Positions 17,332-26,605 are shown, numbered from the stretch's first letter. The stretch: DNA of 64,000 nt from an uncultured Gemmatimonadota bacterium (GCA_902805735.1 CADCTW010000203.1:1-64000); one strand, 5' to 3'. The notes: a model not told the origin generated them from the letters alone. Program-made: numbers and translations.

Positions 17332-20300
17332 TTAGATGCTGCGGATGATCCTCTGCGCGGCCGGGATCATGCCGGTGGCCTCCAGGCCCAGGGCGCTCAC
17401 CTGGTGGATGAACGCTTCCAGCTGGTTGACCGCGGGCGTCTCGTCGCCGCGGGCCAGCGAGGCGGCGGCCGCGCCCAGCTTGGCGTCCAGCGCGTTCGCG
17501 TTGCCGCGGTTCAGGGTGCCCGTGCGGGACAGGGTGGAGACCAGCGTCTGCAGGTCCTGGATCGCCTGCGTGGGGCTCTGCACGAACACCGTGGCCGTAC
17601 GCGTGCCCACGCCGCCGTCACTGTCGCGCACCGTCACGGTGACCGTGTAGGTGCCGGCCGTGGTGTAGCGGTGCGAGAGGGCCATGGTGCTCCCCGCGAT
17701 CGCGAGCGCCTGCGGGCCCGACCCGTCGCCGTAGTCCACCGTCGCCGTCCAGCGGTCCGCGCCCGGATCGGTGAAGGAGGTGGAGCCGGTGTAGCTCTCG
17801 CCGCGCAGGAGCGTGGCCCCGGCGAAGACGCGCACCGTGGGGTCCACGTTGGCCACCACCACCGAAGTGGTCACCGAGCTCTCCGCGCCGTACACGTCCG
17901 TCACCGTCAGCTTCACCAGGTACGTGCCGTTGTCCGCGTAGGTGTGGGTGGGCGAGATCCCCGTGCCCGTGCTGCCGTCGCCGAAGTCCCAGTCGTAGGT
18001 GATGGCGTCGCCGTCCGGATCGCTGGAGTCGTTGCCGCTCAGGTACACCGGCGACCCCTCGGTGCCGATGTACGGCCCGCCCGCGTTGGCCACCGGGGCG
18101 CGCGTCCCGCTCTCCACGATGCTCTCCACCCGGTTGGGAAGCGCCGCCAGCACGTCGTAGCCGCTGATGGCTTCCACCGCGTCCACCGTGGTCTTGTAGC
18201 TCTGCCAGGGCACGTTGCGGATGCCCGCGTCGTTGGGCATGATCACCGCGAACACTTCCACGTCGTCCGCGCTGTCCACGTTGCCCAGCCCCTGGTCGCG
18301 CGGCATCACCACGGCCACCTTCCAGGTCTGCGCCGGGATGGTGATGCGGCCCTCGTTCTTGATCGTCCCCTTGCTGCCGGCGACTCCCGCGATCACGAAC
18401 ACTTCCTTGTTGTCCCTGCGCGCCAGGTCGCCCAGGTAGCTCTCCATCGCCGCCCACGGGCCCTGGTTGTTGTCGGCCGCCTGCGGGATGATGTTGGAGA
18501 AGTAGTACGTGTGCGCGTTGTCGAAGGCGCCGGCCGTGCGGTCGAACGAGCGGGCCAGGTGGCCGCGGTCGATGCCGTAGCCGTGGAACGTCCCCGCGCC
18601 GGTGTAGTCCGCCGTGGTGTAGCGCGGGAAGTCGGCCGGGAGCGCCGTGTCGAAGGTGAAGCAGTCGCAGCGGTCTTCGGCGCCGAAGTGCGAGGCGTCG
18701 ATGTTGTAGGCCACCCAGTTCGGCGTGCCGCGGTTGCGGTTGAACGACGAGGTGAACTGCGTGTAGCGCAGGATGTGGTCGTCGCTGGCGTCCGCGTCGC
18801 TCGGCTCGCCGAACTCCGCGTTGTGCCCGTACTGCGCCGTCTCGCTGGCCGGGGCTACGTGGACGGGAAGCGAGTAGGTGCTGGTGGTGCCGTCCGTGGC
18901 CGTGGCGCGGAAGACCGCCGTGCCCGCCGCGCGCCCCGTGATCACGCCCTTCGCGTCCACGGTGGCGATGGCCGGCGTTTCCGAGCTCCACGTGATGGTG
19001 GTCGGGATGGTGGCGCCGGTGGCCGCGTCGCGCTGCGTGGCGAAGATCTGGTCCTGGAAGCCCACCGGGAGCGCCGGGTCCGTCGTCGGGTGGCGGCCGC
19101 TGAAGCTGATCCCCGACTGCGGCAGGGGCGGCGTGGCCGCGTTGCAGGCCCCGAAGCTCGCGGCCGAAGGCCCGAACCAGGTGCCGTTCCCCGCGCGCTG
19201 CAGCGAGCGCCCGGCGGGCGTGTTGGCCGCCTCGGAGACGCCGATGTCCGTGGAGGTCATCCCGGCCGCCGGCCCGTTGGTGGCGGTGAAGCTGCCCTCG
19301 TAGGAGAGGAACTCGACCACCGTGCCGCCCGCGTTCACCAGCGCGAACCCGTCCTTGTCGCCGTTCTGCAGCCCCGGCGTGCTGAACACCAGCACCCCGC
19401 GCGCGCCGCAGGTGGTGCCGATGGTGCCCGAGAGGGCGATGGGGGTGCCGTACGACTGGCCCTGCGTGGCCGAGCCCGTGGAGCCGCTGTAGAGCACCAG
19501 GCTCCACCCGTCCAGCGAGCCGCCCGCGTCGCCCTCGATCTCCACGCCTTCGTTGGTGTCCGTGCCGTCGTTGTCGTAGTGCACTTCCACCACGCGCACG
19601 TTGCTGGCCGACCCGGTCACCGCGATCACCAGAATGGTGGCCGTGCCCGCCACGCCGTTGGACGCGGTGGCGGTGATCGTGGCCGAGCCCACCGCCCTGC
19701 CGGTCACGGCGCCCGCCGCGTCCACCGTGGCGATGGCCGCGTCGCTGCTGGTCCAGCTGAACGACGTGCCGGCGACCGTGCCCCCCGACGCGTCACTCGC
19801 CGTGGCCGTCAGCGCCACCACGGTGCCGACGGTGATGGTGTCGGAAGCGGGCGCCACTTTGACGCTCGCCACCGGCTGCGCCGGCGCGGCCTCGCACGTC
19901 TTCGTGGCCGACGCCGAGTTGCGCGGCGCCGGAGCGACGGCCGTGAAGTCGGCCGAGTTGACGTTGGTGTCCGTGCAGCCGTCGCCCTTGCGCAGCACCG
20001 CCAGGGTGTTGCTGGAAGACGGGGAGGCCCCTGTGCCCTCGAAGCAGTTGGCGGTGCCGATGCCCACGAAGTCCACGGCGCCGGAGAGCGGGCAGGCGCC
20101 CGCGAGCGCCGTCGTGCCGTTCACCAGGGCGATCTTGCTAGCCCCCGCACCCATGGGGATGGTGCCGATGACGTTGGGGGTGGGGAGCGGAGTGGTGCCG
20201 CCCGTGCCCGCCGCCTGCTGCACCAGGAAGTAGCCGCCGGGAGCGATGGTGCCCGAGAGCGGCGTCACCTGCCACGTCGTCCCCGTCGCGCTGGCGTACT

Positions 20301-20547
20301 GAACGGACCACCCGGCCAGGGAAACCTCGGCGGTGCCGGCGTTGAAGAGCTCGATGAAGTCGTTCTTGTAGGTGGAGCCGCTGTTGCCGCCCCCGCCGTA
20401 CACCTGGCTGATCACCACCCCGCCCGCGGCGGCCGCGGTGGAGTGGCGCGCATTGGCGCTGGGCGCCAGGACGTTGCTGTCGGAACAGGAAATCAGCGAA
20501 AAAGCCAGCACCATCGGACCTGCGGCACGAAGCAACTTCGTGAGCAT
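17332..20547 (-). CDS. Secreted multidomain DNA/RNA non-specific endonuclease lipoprotein
   Basis: A 1071-aa lipoprotein (lipobox SLISC). Domains in order: a lamin-tail domain (about 40-165), a Big2-type Ig domain (about 215-305), a second lamin-tail-like domain (about 310-470), another Big2 segment (about 485-575), an NUC1-type endonuclease (about 580-800) with the DRGHLARSFDRT active-site motif and SNIIPQAADNNQGPW metal-site Asn block, two PKD domains (about 815-985), and a FIMAH-type C-terminal helical domain (about 990-1071). ATG 20547 begins the signal peptide; longer frames run into the intergenic repeat. It should cut extracellular DNA/RNA for nutrients or matrix turnover. Confidence 0.88.
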   Translation of the reverse strand: MLTKLLRAAGPMVLAFSLISCSDSNVLAPSANARHSTAAAAGGVVISQVYGGGGNSGSTYKNDFIELFNAGTAEVSLAGWSVQYASATGTTWQVTPLSGTIAPGGYFLVQQAAGTGGTTPLPTPNVIGTIPMGAGASKIALVNGTTALAGACPLSGAVDFVGIGTANCFEGTGASPSSSNTLAVLRKGDGCTDTNVNSADFTAVAPAPRNSASATKTCEAAPAQPVASVKVAPASDTITVGTVVALTATASDASGGTVAGTSFSWTSSDAAIATVDAAGAVTGRAVGSATITATASNGVAGTATILVIAVTGSASNVRVVEVHYDNDGTDTNEGVEIEGDAGGSLDGWSLVLYSGSTGSATQGQSYGTPIALSGTIGTTCGARGVLVFSTPGLQNGDKDGFALVNAGGTVVEFLSYEGSFTATNGPAAGMTSTDIGVSEAANTPAGRSLQRAGNGTWFGPSAASFGACNAATPPLPQSGISFSGRHPTTDPALPVGFQDQIFATQRDAATGATIPTTITWSSETPAIATVDAKGVITGRAAGTAVFRATATDGTTSTYSLPVHVAPASETAQYGHNAEFGEPSDADASDDHILRYTQFTSSFNRNRGTPNWVAYNIDASHFGAEDRCDCFTFDTALPADFPRYTTADYTGAGTFHGYGIDRGHLARSFDRTAGAFDNAHTYYFSNIIPQAADNNQGPWAAMESYLGDLARRDNKEVFVIAGVAGSKGTIKNEGRITIPAQTWKVAVVMPRDQGLGNVDSADDVEVFAVIMPNDAGIRNVPWQSYKTTVDAVEAISGYDVLAALPNRVESIVESGTRAPVANAGGPYIGTEGSPVYLSGNDSSDPDGDAITYDWDFGDGSTGTGISPTHTYADNGTYLVKLTVTDVYGAESSVTTSVVVANVDPTVRVFAGATLLRGESYTGSTSFTDPGADRWTATVDYGDGSGPQALAIAGSTMALSHRYTTAGTYTVTVTVRDSDGGVGTRTATVFVQSPTQAIQDLQTLVSTLSRTGTLNRGNANALDAKLGAAAASLARGDETPAVNQLEAFIHQVSALGLEATGMIPAAQRIIRSI

Positions 20548-20743
20548 GTGCGGTTCTCGGTCAGGTGTTTGGAGGCGGCACGGGAAGGGCAGCCACGCGG
20601 GCAGGGCTGGAAACGACGAGCATTTCCAGCCCACAACAGTAATCCGTTTCCCACGATCGGGCAACGGACGAGTGTAACATTCTGTGTGCAAACGTGTTAC
20701 GCCGCGAGAAAATGGCCCCGCGGAGGCGTGGGACATTGCATGG

Positions 20744-20808
20744 CTCACACAGAGACACAGAGGCACAGAGATGAAGTTCTTCTCTGTGCCTCTGTGTCTC
20801 TGTGTGAG
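20744..20808. repeat. CTCTGTGY palindromic repeat, copy 6
   Basis: Full two-arm copy just past the 3' end of queD, between two minus-strand genes. Confidence 0.9.
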
Positions 20809-20818
20809 CCAGGGCGGT

Positions 20819-21175
20819 TCAGTCGCCGCGGTACACGCACCCGGTCGTGCACGTCTCCCGCACCACCACTTTGCTGAGCCCCGGCAGCGCCGGCCGCAAC
20901 CGCGCCCAGATCCACCGCGCCAGGTTCTCGCTGGTCGGGTTTTCCAGCCCCTCGATATCGTTCAGGTAATGGTGGTCCAGCCGTTCGTGCAGCGGCCGGA
21001 ACGCGCGCTTCAGCTCCGCGAAGTCCGCCACCCACCCCGCGTGCGGGTCCACCGGCCCGCTCACGCACACCTTCACCCGGAACGAGTGGCCATGCAGCCG
21101 CGCGCACTTGTGATCCGCCTCCACGTTCGGCAGCCTGTGCGCCGCCTCGAACCCGAACTCCTTGAATATCTCCAT
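20819..21175 (-). CDS. queD: 6-carboxytetrahydropterin synthase QueD
   Basis: A 118-aa member of the 6-pyruvoyl-tetrahydropterin synthase family, converting dihydroneopterin triphosphate in the queuosine/preQ0 pathway. The zinc-binding histidines appear in FEAAHRL (residue 13) and LHGHSF (residues 29 and 31), with the catalytic cysteine in HKCARLHGH (residue 24) and a C-terminal VRETCTTGC segment. Length is typical of QueD. No other queuosine genes lie in the window. PTPS activity is excluded on context and size rather than by a decisive motif. Confidence 0.9.
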   Translation of the reverse strand: MEIFKEFGFEAAHRLPNVEADHKCARLHGHSFRVKVCVSGPVDPHAGWVADFAELKRAFRPLHERLDHHYLNDIEGLENPTSENLARWIWARLRPALPGLSKVVVRETCTTGCVYRGD

Positions 21176-21397
21176 GCCGCCTCGTTTCGATCATAGAATT
21201 GCCAGCCGCGCGGGATGACTCCTTAGGGCCACCGCGCGGCTCCGGCACGCGGGCGTCCGGGGCCGCGAATCTTATTGCCGCCACGAGCTTCTCGTCCAGA
21301 GCGCGCCCCGCTCGCTGGCCTGTCTACCCGCACACGCCGGCACTACATTGCACGGGGGCCCTCGCCCCGCGTTCAGACCCCGCACGGGAGGCATCGG

Positions 21398-22861
21398 GTG
21401 TTCGTCAAATCGCTGCGCATCTCAAACCTGCGGTCCATCGCGAGCGCAGAGGTGAGCTTCTGCCATCCCGGCTCCGAAGAGCCCCCGGAGCTCCCGAACG
21501 TCACGCTGCTGCTGGGCGACAACGGCGTCGGAAAGACATCCGTGCTGCGCGCCGTCGCCCTCTCCATCCTGTCGCCGCTCATCGAGTCGTCCGGGTTCAC
21601 GCCCTACAACCTCGTGCGGCGCACCGGCGCGGGCGTGATGCCGGGGGCGGGTCTGGAAGCCGAGCTGGTGCTCCACGAGCAGGACCTGACCGGGACGCGG
21701 CATTCCGCGCCGCTGAACGTAGAGGTGACCGCCGAGATCGTGCGGCGTGGCGACGTGGAGCGGGTCGTCTCCCCGGCCTGGGGGGACAACCTGTGGGAGG
21801 GGATGTTCCACGAGAGCTCCCCCGCATTCCTGGTCGTTGGCTACAGTGCCGGCCGCCGCGTGGAGGGCGCGGCCTCGTTCGACACCTCCATCCGTGCCAA
21901 GTCGCGCAACATCCGCTACCAGAGGGTCGCGGGGCTATTCGAGGAAGGGGTTACGCTCACCCCGCTCGGCGCCTGGCTCCCCCGTTTTCAGGGTGAGAAC
22001 AAGGGGCGCTACTCCCAGGTGATCCGGCTGATCAACGACCTCCTCCCCGAGGGGACGCGGATCACGGACCAAATGGAGAACAACGGCGAGTACCTCTTCG
22101 AGCACAACGGCACAAAGGTCCCGTTCGGCGCCATGTCGGACGGGTACCGCGCGTACATCGGCTGGATCGCGGACCTCCTTTACCACGTGTGCATGGGCGC
22201 GCCGAAAGGCAAGAAGCTGGTCGACAACTACGGCGTGGTGCTCGTGGACGAGATCGACCTGCACCTCCACCCGGCCTGGCAGAGGGAGGTGGTTCCGCAA
22301 CTGGCGCGCGCGCTTCCCAACCTGCAGTTCGTGCTGACCACGCACAGCCCCATCGTGGCGGGCACGCTGCAGGCCGCGAACATCCGCCTGATCGAGCCGG
22401 ACGAGACGGGCGCTTCCACCATCCAGCGGATCAACGAGCGCATCCACGGCCTCAATGCCGACCAGATCCTGGTGAGCTCCTACTTCGGCCTGGAGTCCAC
22501 CCGCGCGCCGGAGGCCGTCAACACGCTCCGCTCGTTATCGCGCAAGGCCCGCCGGGGCGACGACGACGCCGTATACGCCTTCCTGAAAGAGCTGTCTGCC
22601 GAAAGCGACGAATGGACGGGCTCGGGCGAGGCTTTTTCCCCGCACTCGGGGTCCGGCGCGGCGCGCTCCGGTACCGCGAGGACGGGTTCGGCTAAGAAGA
22701 GTGCCAGTGCGTCCAAGACTCCCGCCTCCGCGGCCGCCGTCAACAAGACCTCTGGTGGCGGCGCAAAGAAAACGCAGCGTGCGGAAAACGCGTCGGGCAG
22801 CTCCAGGGCCAGCAACAAGGCGCGGGCGAAGTCCGCGCGGTCCAGGAGGAAAGACCAATGA
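21398..22861 (+). CDS. ptuA: Septu-like PtuA ATPase with basic C-terminal tail
   Basis: A 487-aa SMC/RecF-type AAA ATPase: Walker A GDNGVGKTS at 40-48, a signature-like AMSDGYRAY at 245-253, Walker B VVLVDEIDLHLHP at 280-292 and LTTHSP at 313-318. It overlaps by ATGA an HNH nuclease gene, the layout of the Septu anti-phage system (PtuA senses/gates, PtuB cuts). GTG 21398 follows GGGAGG. Unusually, residues 410-487 form a Ser/Ala/Lys/Arg-rich, low-complexity tail like histone H1, which could bind DNA or RNA. A TTA leucine codon at 22535-22537 is rare in this GC-rich sequence and hints at transfer. Septu assignment is by family pattern. Confidence 0.8.
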   Translation: MFVKSLRISNLRSIASAEVSFCHPGSEEPPELPNVTLLLGDNGVGKTSVLRAVALSILSPLIESSGFTPYNLVRRTGAGVMPGAGLEAELVLHEQDLTGTRHSAPLNVEVTAEIVRRGDVERVVSPAWGDNLWEGMFHESSPAFLVVGYSAGRRVEGAASFDTSIRAKSRNIRYQRVAGLFEEGVTLTPLGAWLPRFQGENKGRYSQVIRLINDLLPEGTRITDQMENNGEYLFEHNGTKVPFGAMSDGYRAYIGWIADLLYHVCMGAPKGKKLVDNYGVVLVDEIDLHLHPAWQREVVPQLARALPNLQFVLTTHSPIVAGTLQAANIRLIEPDETGASTIQRINERIHGLNADQILVSSYFGLESTRAPEAVNTLRSLSRKARRGDDDAVYAFLKELSAESDEWTGSGEAFSPHSGSGAARSGTARTGSAKKSASASKTPASAAAVNKTSGGGAKKTQRAENASGSSRASNKARAKSARSRRKDQ

Positions 22862-23766
22862 TCCGCCACCCGGTCGCCCGGGACGAGCTGGAGCCGCTGA
22901 TCGACGCGCTGGACGACCGATGGCTTACAAAGGCCGGCGCGCGCACGGAGGAGCTGCGGAGGGCGGGCCGGTGGGACGGCGGCGTGAAGATCTGGTCGGA
23001 CATCAAAGGCGTTTACCGCGGCTTGCAGCACGACAAGTGCGCCTTCTGCGAGCGTCGCCTTGCGGGCCCGCCGTATGGGGCGGTCGATCACGACGTGGAG
23101 CACTTCCGGCCCAAGGGCGCCGTGCGCGGGTGGCCGCCCGCGGCCAGGGGGCGCGACCGGCTCTCCTACTCGTTCGAGACGGGCGGCGACTGGCCGGAAG
23201 GGTACTACCTGCTGGCGTTCAACCCGTGGAACTACACCACGGCCTGCAAAGTCTGCAACTCGGCGCTGAAGCGGAGCTACTTCCCCGTAGCCGGGCGGCG
23301 GATTTCGGGCGCCGAAGACCCGTGGGCCCTGAAGTCGGAAGGCGCGTTCCTCGTTTACCCTCTCGGCGAGATGGATGCCGATCCGGAGAGCCTGATCACC
23401 TTCCGCGCGAATCTGCCTGTTCCGCGCGTCAAGTCGGGCCCGCGCTTTCGCCGCGCGTCGGTGATCATCGACTTCTTCCGGCTGGACATCCGCGAGGAGC
23501 TGCTGTGGGAGCGCTCGGACCGCATCGTCTCCCTCTTCATGGCGTTGGATCTGGCGGCGACTGGAAGCGCCTCGCGTCGTGCCCTCGCGGAGCGCAGCAT
23601 CGCGCAGCACCTGTCCCCGTTCAGCCCGCACACGAGCTGCTCGCGCGCCTTCCATGACCTCTACCAGGCCGATCCCGACGAAGCTGCCCGGATCGCCGAC
23701 GAGTGCCAGCTCTACCTCGATTCCCATTCGCGGCCCCAGCCGGCGGCGCGAGGCCGAAGGCGCTGA
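22858..23766 (+). CDS. ptuB: Septu-like PtuB HNH endonuclease
   Basis: A 302-aa HNH nuclease, probably the effector of a Septu-like pair. A zinc knuckle is formed by CAFCE (Cys61, Cys64) and CKVCN (Cys130, Cys133); the catalytic core is DVEHFRPKG (79-87) and FNPWNYTTAC (121-130, Asn125). The C-terminal half (RRASVIIDFFRLDIREELL and SCSRAFHDLYQ) is helical and unlike restriction HNH enzymes, but matches the style of nucleases paired with RecF-type ATPases. Start overlaps ptuA by ATGA, so expression is coupled. The C-terminus is Arg-rich. It should cleave invader nucleic acid when released by PtuA. Confidence 0.8.
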   Translation: MIRHPVARDELEPLIDALDDRWLTKAGARTEELRRAGRWDGGVKIWSDIKGVYRGLQHDKCAFCERRLAGPPYGAVDHDVEHFRPKGAVRGWPPAARGRDRLSYSFETGGDWPEGYYLLAFNPWNYTTACKVCNSALKRSYFPVAGRRISGAEDPWALKSEGAFLVYPLGEMDADPESLITFRANLPVPRVKSGPRFRRASVIIDFFRLDIREELLWERSDRIVSLFMALDLAATGSASRRALAERSIAQHLSPFSPHTSCSRAFHDLYQADPDEAARIADECQLYLDSHSRPQPAARGRRR

Positions 23767-23767
23767 T

Positions 23768-23825
23768 CTCACACAGAGGCACAGAGACACAGAGGAGAAA
23801 CGGCTCCTCGGTGCCTCTGTGTGAG
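23768..23825. repeat. CTCTGTGY palindromic repeat, copy 7
   Basis: Two-arm copy, right arm shortened, starting 1 bp after the ptuB stop and facing the tRNA terminator. Confidence 0.85.
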
Positions 23826-23843
23826 CCCCTTTTCCGAACAACT

Positions 23844-23875
23844 ACGGCCCCGCGGCAACTCTGCCGCGGGGCCGT
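23844..23875 (-). terminator. Hairpin terminator downstream of tRNA-Ala
   Basis: Perfect 14-bp stem ACGGCCCCGCGGCA / TGCCGCGGGGCCGT with an ACTC loop, 7 bp past the tRNA 3' end. The T-tract on the minus strand is weak, so termination strength is uncertain. Confidence 0.75.
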
Positions 23876-23882
23876 GATCGCA

Positions 23883-23955
23883 TGGAGCGTATCGGGTTCG
23901 AACCGATGACCTTCCGCTTGCAAAGCGGATGCTCTACCAACTGAGCTAACGCCCC
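23883..23955 (-). tRNA. tRNA-Ala (anticodon TGC)
   Basis: A 73-nt cloverleaf on the minus strand: acceptor GGGGCGT pairs with ACGCTCC (one G-U), D arm GCTCAGTTGGTAGAGC, anticodon loop CTTTGCAAG with TGC, T arm with GGTTCGAACC. Discriminator base is A, as expected for alanine tRNA. CCA is not encoded. Confidence 0.95.
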
Positions 23956-24122
23956 GGATGAAGAGGGGGAATTTAGCGGGGAGGGGCGGGAAGATCAAGC
24001 GGCGGAAAGGGGTCAGGGTGTGGCGCGGGGCGCTTGCCGGGGGGGCCGCGCTTCACCATCTTTGGAGGTTGGCAGACAACGCGTTGCACGCGGCGCCCAC
24101 GCTCCCCCAGGAACACCGCTAC

Positions 24123-26351
24123 ATGATCGCCTCCCTGCTTTCCCGCGAGATCGAAAAGCTTCCGCCGGAGGTCCGGCTGGAAGGGCGCATCCTCTTCCTG
24201 GTGGACGACCCCGAGCTGGTCCGCCGCCAGCTGGAAGGCGAGGACGTGGAGCTCACGGACGAGGTGCGCGCGCGGCTGCGCGACAACATCTCCACCGACG
24301 AGATCACGCCCGCCTACATCTGCTACTACTTCGACGAGACGCTGGGCGAGTTCCCCTACCTGGGGCTCAAGGCGGGCGACCAGTTCCCCATCAAGCAGGG
24401 AAGCGTCAAGAAGGGCGGCTTCGTGGCCTCCGTGTCCGGCAGGCGGCGCGGCAAGGGCTCGTCGCGCGAGCAGAGCCCGTACGCGGAGATGATGGCCGGC
24501 ATCCGCGTGGTGATCGCCGAGAACATCGAGCGCATCTACCGCGAGAACTGCCAGAACCTGGGCGTCCTCACCTCGACCAACTTCGAGCTGATCGACCGCA
24601 TCCGGAGCGGCGAGACCATCCCCCTCACCGAGTTCACGGACGGGGCCGACGAGATCACGCGCGGCATCATCGAGCACGGCGGCCTCTTCAACTACAACGT
24701 GGCGCGCCTGCAGGGGAAGGTGAACACGCCTCCCATCTCCTGCCACCACGCGCAGCCCGGCGACGCGCCGGCACTCACCGACGCGGACGACGTGCGCGCC
24801 ATGCGCGGCAGCGGCGAGGGGAACCTTCCCGGCCCCGGGCCGGAGACGGGGGTGGACTACGCCGCGGCGCAGTTCGTGGCCACCTCCACCTCCAACGTGG
24901 AGACGGACAAGCTGACGGCGCCCGAGGGGCGCGCGCACGGCCGCAAGCGGCGCCCCATGACCATCGCCGAGAAGATCTTCGCGCGGCACTGGGTGAGCAA
25001 CCTGGCGCGCGGCGAGATCGGGGTGGAGTGGGTCCAGCCCGGCGACGCGGGGTTCGTGCAGACGGACATCCGCTTCAGCCACGAGTACGTGACCCCCATG
25101 TCCGCCATCTTCTTCGAGCAGCTGGTGGGCGAGCAGGAAAAGGTGCTGGAGCCGGAGTCGATCCTCTTCTTTCGCGACCACCTGACCTTCCTCAAGGACG
25201 CCATGTCGCCGGAGCGCGTGCAGCTCGGGCTGCTGGACGTGGCCAACCAGCTGGAGGTGAAGCAGCGCGAGTTCGCGGAGAAGCAGGGGGTGCGGCTGTA
25301 CGGCGAGCTGGGGCACGGCAAGCACGGCTCCGAGGCGATCTGCCACAGCAAGATCCTGGAGGCGTACGCGCTGCCGGGGCACATCATCATCGGCTCGGAC
25401 AGCCACACGCCGCACGCGGGGGCGGTGGGGTGCGTGGCGTTCGGGGTGGGGACCACGGCCATCTTCAACTCGTGGATCACCCGCGACGTGCGGGTGGAGG
25501 TGCCCCGGTCGTTCCGCGTGGTGGTCAGCGGCGAGAAGCCGGAGAACGTGACGGCCAAGGACTTCATGCTGGAGATCCTGCGCCACCCGTACATCAAGGA
25601 CGGGCACGCCATCGGGCAGATCATCGAGTACGCCGGCCCGGCCGTGGAGGCGCTTTCGGTGGACGAGCGGGCCACCATGACCAACATGGCGGCCGAGGTG
25701 GGCGCCTTCACCGGGATCGTGGCGCCCGACGCCAAGACGGTGGAGTACCTGGTCGCCCAGCGCGGGATGAGCCGCGAAGAGGCCGAGGCGCACTGCGAGG
25801 GGCTCTTCTCGGACGAGGGCGCGGACTACGTGAAGACGATCGAGATCGACGCGTCCTCCCTGCGCCCCATGATCGCGCTTCCCGGCGACCCGGGGAACGG
25901 GATGTACGTGGAGGAGCTGCGGGAGCAGGTCAGGATCGACATCGCCTACGCCGGGAGCTGCACCGCGGGGAAGAAGGAGGACATGGACATGTACGCCCGC
26001 GTCCTCCGCGAGGCGTACGAGCGCGGCGAGCGGAAGCCGGAGCACGTGCAGCTCTACATCCAGTGCGGCTCGCAGGAGGTGTACGCCTACTGCCAGGAGC
26101 AGGGCTACGACCGCCTCTTCCAGGAAGTGGGGGCCACCTTCATCGAGCCGTCGTGCGGCGCCTGCATCAACGCCGGCCCGGGTGTGAGCCGCAAGCCCAC
26201 GGACGTGACGGTGAGCGCCATCAACCGCAACTTCCCCGGCCGCTCGGGTCCGGGCCAGCTGTACCTGGCCTCGCCCTTCACGGTGGCCGCGTCCGCCATG
26301 GCGGGGTACATCACCTCCTTCGAGCCGCAGGGCGAACCGGCGGGCGTGTGA
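24123..26351 (+). CDS. Aconitase-family hydratase, fused swivel plus catalytic domains
   Basis: A 742-aa [4Fe-4S] hydro-lyase of the aconitase/isopropylmalate isomerase superfamily. The swivel domain comes first (about 45-250, with GRRRGKGSSREQSPYAEMMAG), followed by the three-domain catalytic core (about 270-742). Cluster cysteines are in AGSCTAGKK near 619 and EPSCGACINAGPG near 687-690; GSDSHTPHAGAVGC near 430 is the substrate block. This order resembles AcnB without its HEAT domain. Start ATG 24123 follows an AGGA. Substrate could be citrate, homocitrate or isopropylmalate; with no leu or lys genes nearby, aconitase is a guess. Confidence 0.82.
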   Translation: MIASLLSREIEKLPPEVRLEGRILFLVDDPELVRRQLEGEDVELTDEVRARLRDNISTDEITPAYICYYFDETLGEFPYLGLKAGDQFPIKQGSVKKGGFVASVSGRRRGKGSSREQSPYAEMMAGIRVVIAENIERIYRENCQNLGVLTSTNFELIDRIRSGETIPLTEFTDGADEITRGIIEHGGLFNYNVARLQGKVNTPPISCHHAQPGDAPALTDADDVRAMRGSGEGNLPGPGPETGVDYAAAQFVATSTSNVETDKLTAPEGRAHGRKRRPMTIAEKIFARHWVSNLARGEIGVEWVQPGDAGFVQTDIRFSHEYVTPMSAIFFEQLVGEQEKVLEPESILFFRDHLTFLKDAMSPERVQLGLLDVANQLEVKQREFAEKQGVRLYGELGHGKHGSEAICHSKILEAYALPGHIIIGSDSHTPHAGAVGCVAFGVGTTAIFNSWITRDVRVEVPRSFRVVVSGEKPENVTAKDFMLEILRHPYIKDGHAIGQIIEYAGPAVEALSVDERATMTNMAAEVGAFTGIVAPDAKTVEYLVAQRGMSREEAEAHCEGLFSDEGADYVKTIEIDASSLRPMIALPGDPGNGMYVEELREQVRIDIAYAGSCTAGKKEDMDMYARVLREAYERGERKPEHVQLYIQCGSQEVYAYCQEQGYDRLFQEVGATFIEPSCGACINAGPGVSRKPTDVTVSAINRNFPGRSGPGQLYLASPFTVAASAMAGYITSFEPQGEPAGV

Positions 26352-26536
26352 TGAATCCCAAGAGCGAGGCCATGCGGCTCCTCCAGAGCCTCCCCGACGA
26401 CACCGACTGGGACGACATCCTGCGGGTGCTCGCCGGGCGGGCCGCCCGCGCCGGCGGGAGCGCTTCGGCGGCCGTGCGCGAGCTGCGCGCGGCCGTGGCG
26501 CCGGAGAACATGAGCTTTCCCGATCGCAACAAATAA
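26351..26536 (+). CDS. Small hypothetical protein coupled to aconitase-family gene
   Basis: A 61-aa reading frame whose ATG overlaps the previous stop (TGATG), showing translational coupling. The segment LLQSLPDDTDWDDILRVL near residues 10-27 resembles the N-terminal pattern of small addiction-module or regulatory proteins (L-P-D-D-x-x-W-D-D-I), but there is no toxin gene beside it. Codon choice matches its neighbours. The function is unknown; it ends 2 bp before an intergenic repeat. Confidence 0.7.
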   Translation: MNPKSEAMRLLQSLPDDTDWDDILRVLAGRAARAGGSASAAVRELRAAVAPENMSFPDRNK

Positions 26537-26538
26537 GT

Positions 26539-26604
26539 CTCACACAGAGACACAGAGGCACAGAGAAAAGCGTCTTTCTCTGTGCCTCTGTGTCTCTGTG
26601 TGAG
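26539..26604. repeat. CTCTGTGY palindromic repeat, copy 8
   Basis: Near-perfect two-arm copy filling the convergent gap between the 61-aa gene and the HIT gene. Confidence 0.9.
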
Positions 26605-26605
26605 A

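Noticed and set aside
17308-20877. 1189-aa plus-strand reading frame
   Set aside because: It is antisense to the secreted nuclease, His/Arg/Gly-rich without domains, and arises from GC-rich codon bias; the minus-strand frame has clear domains.
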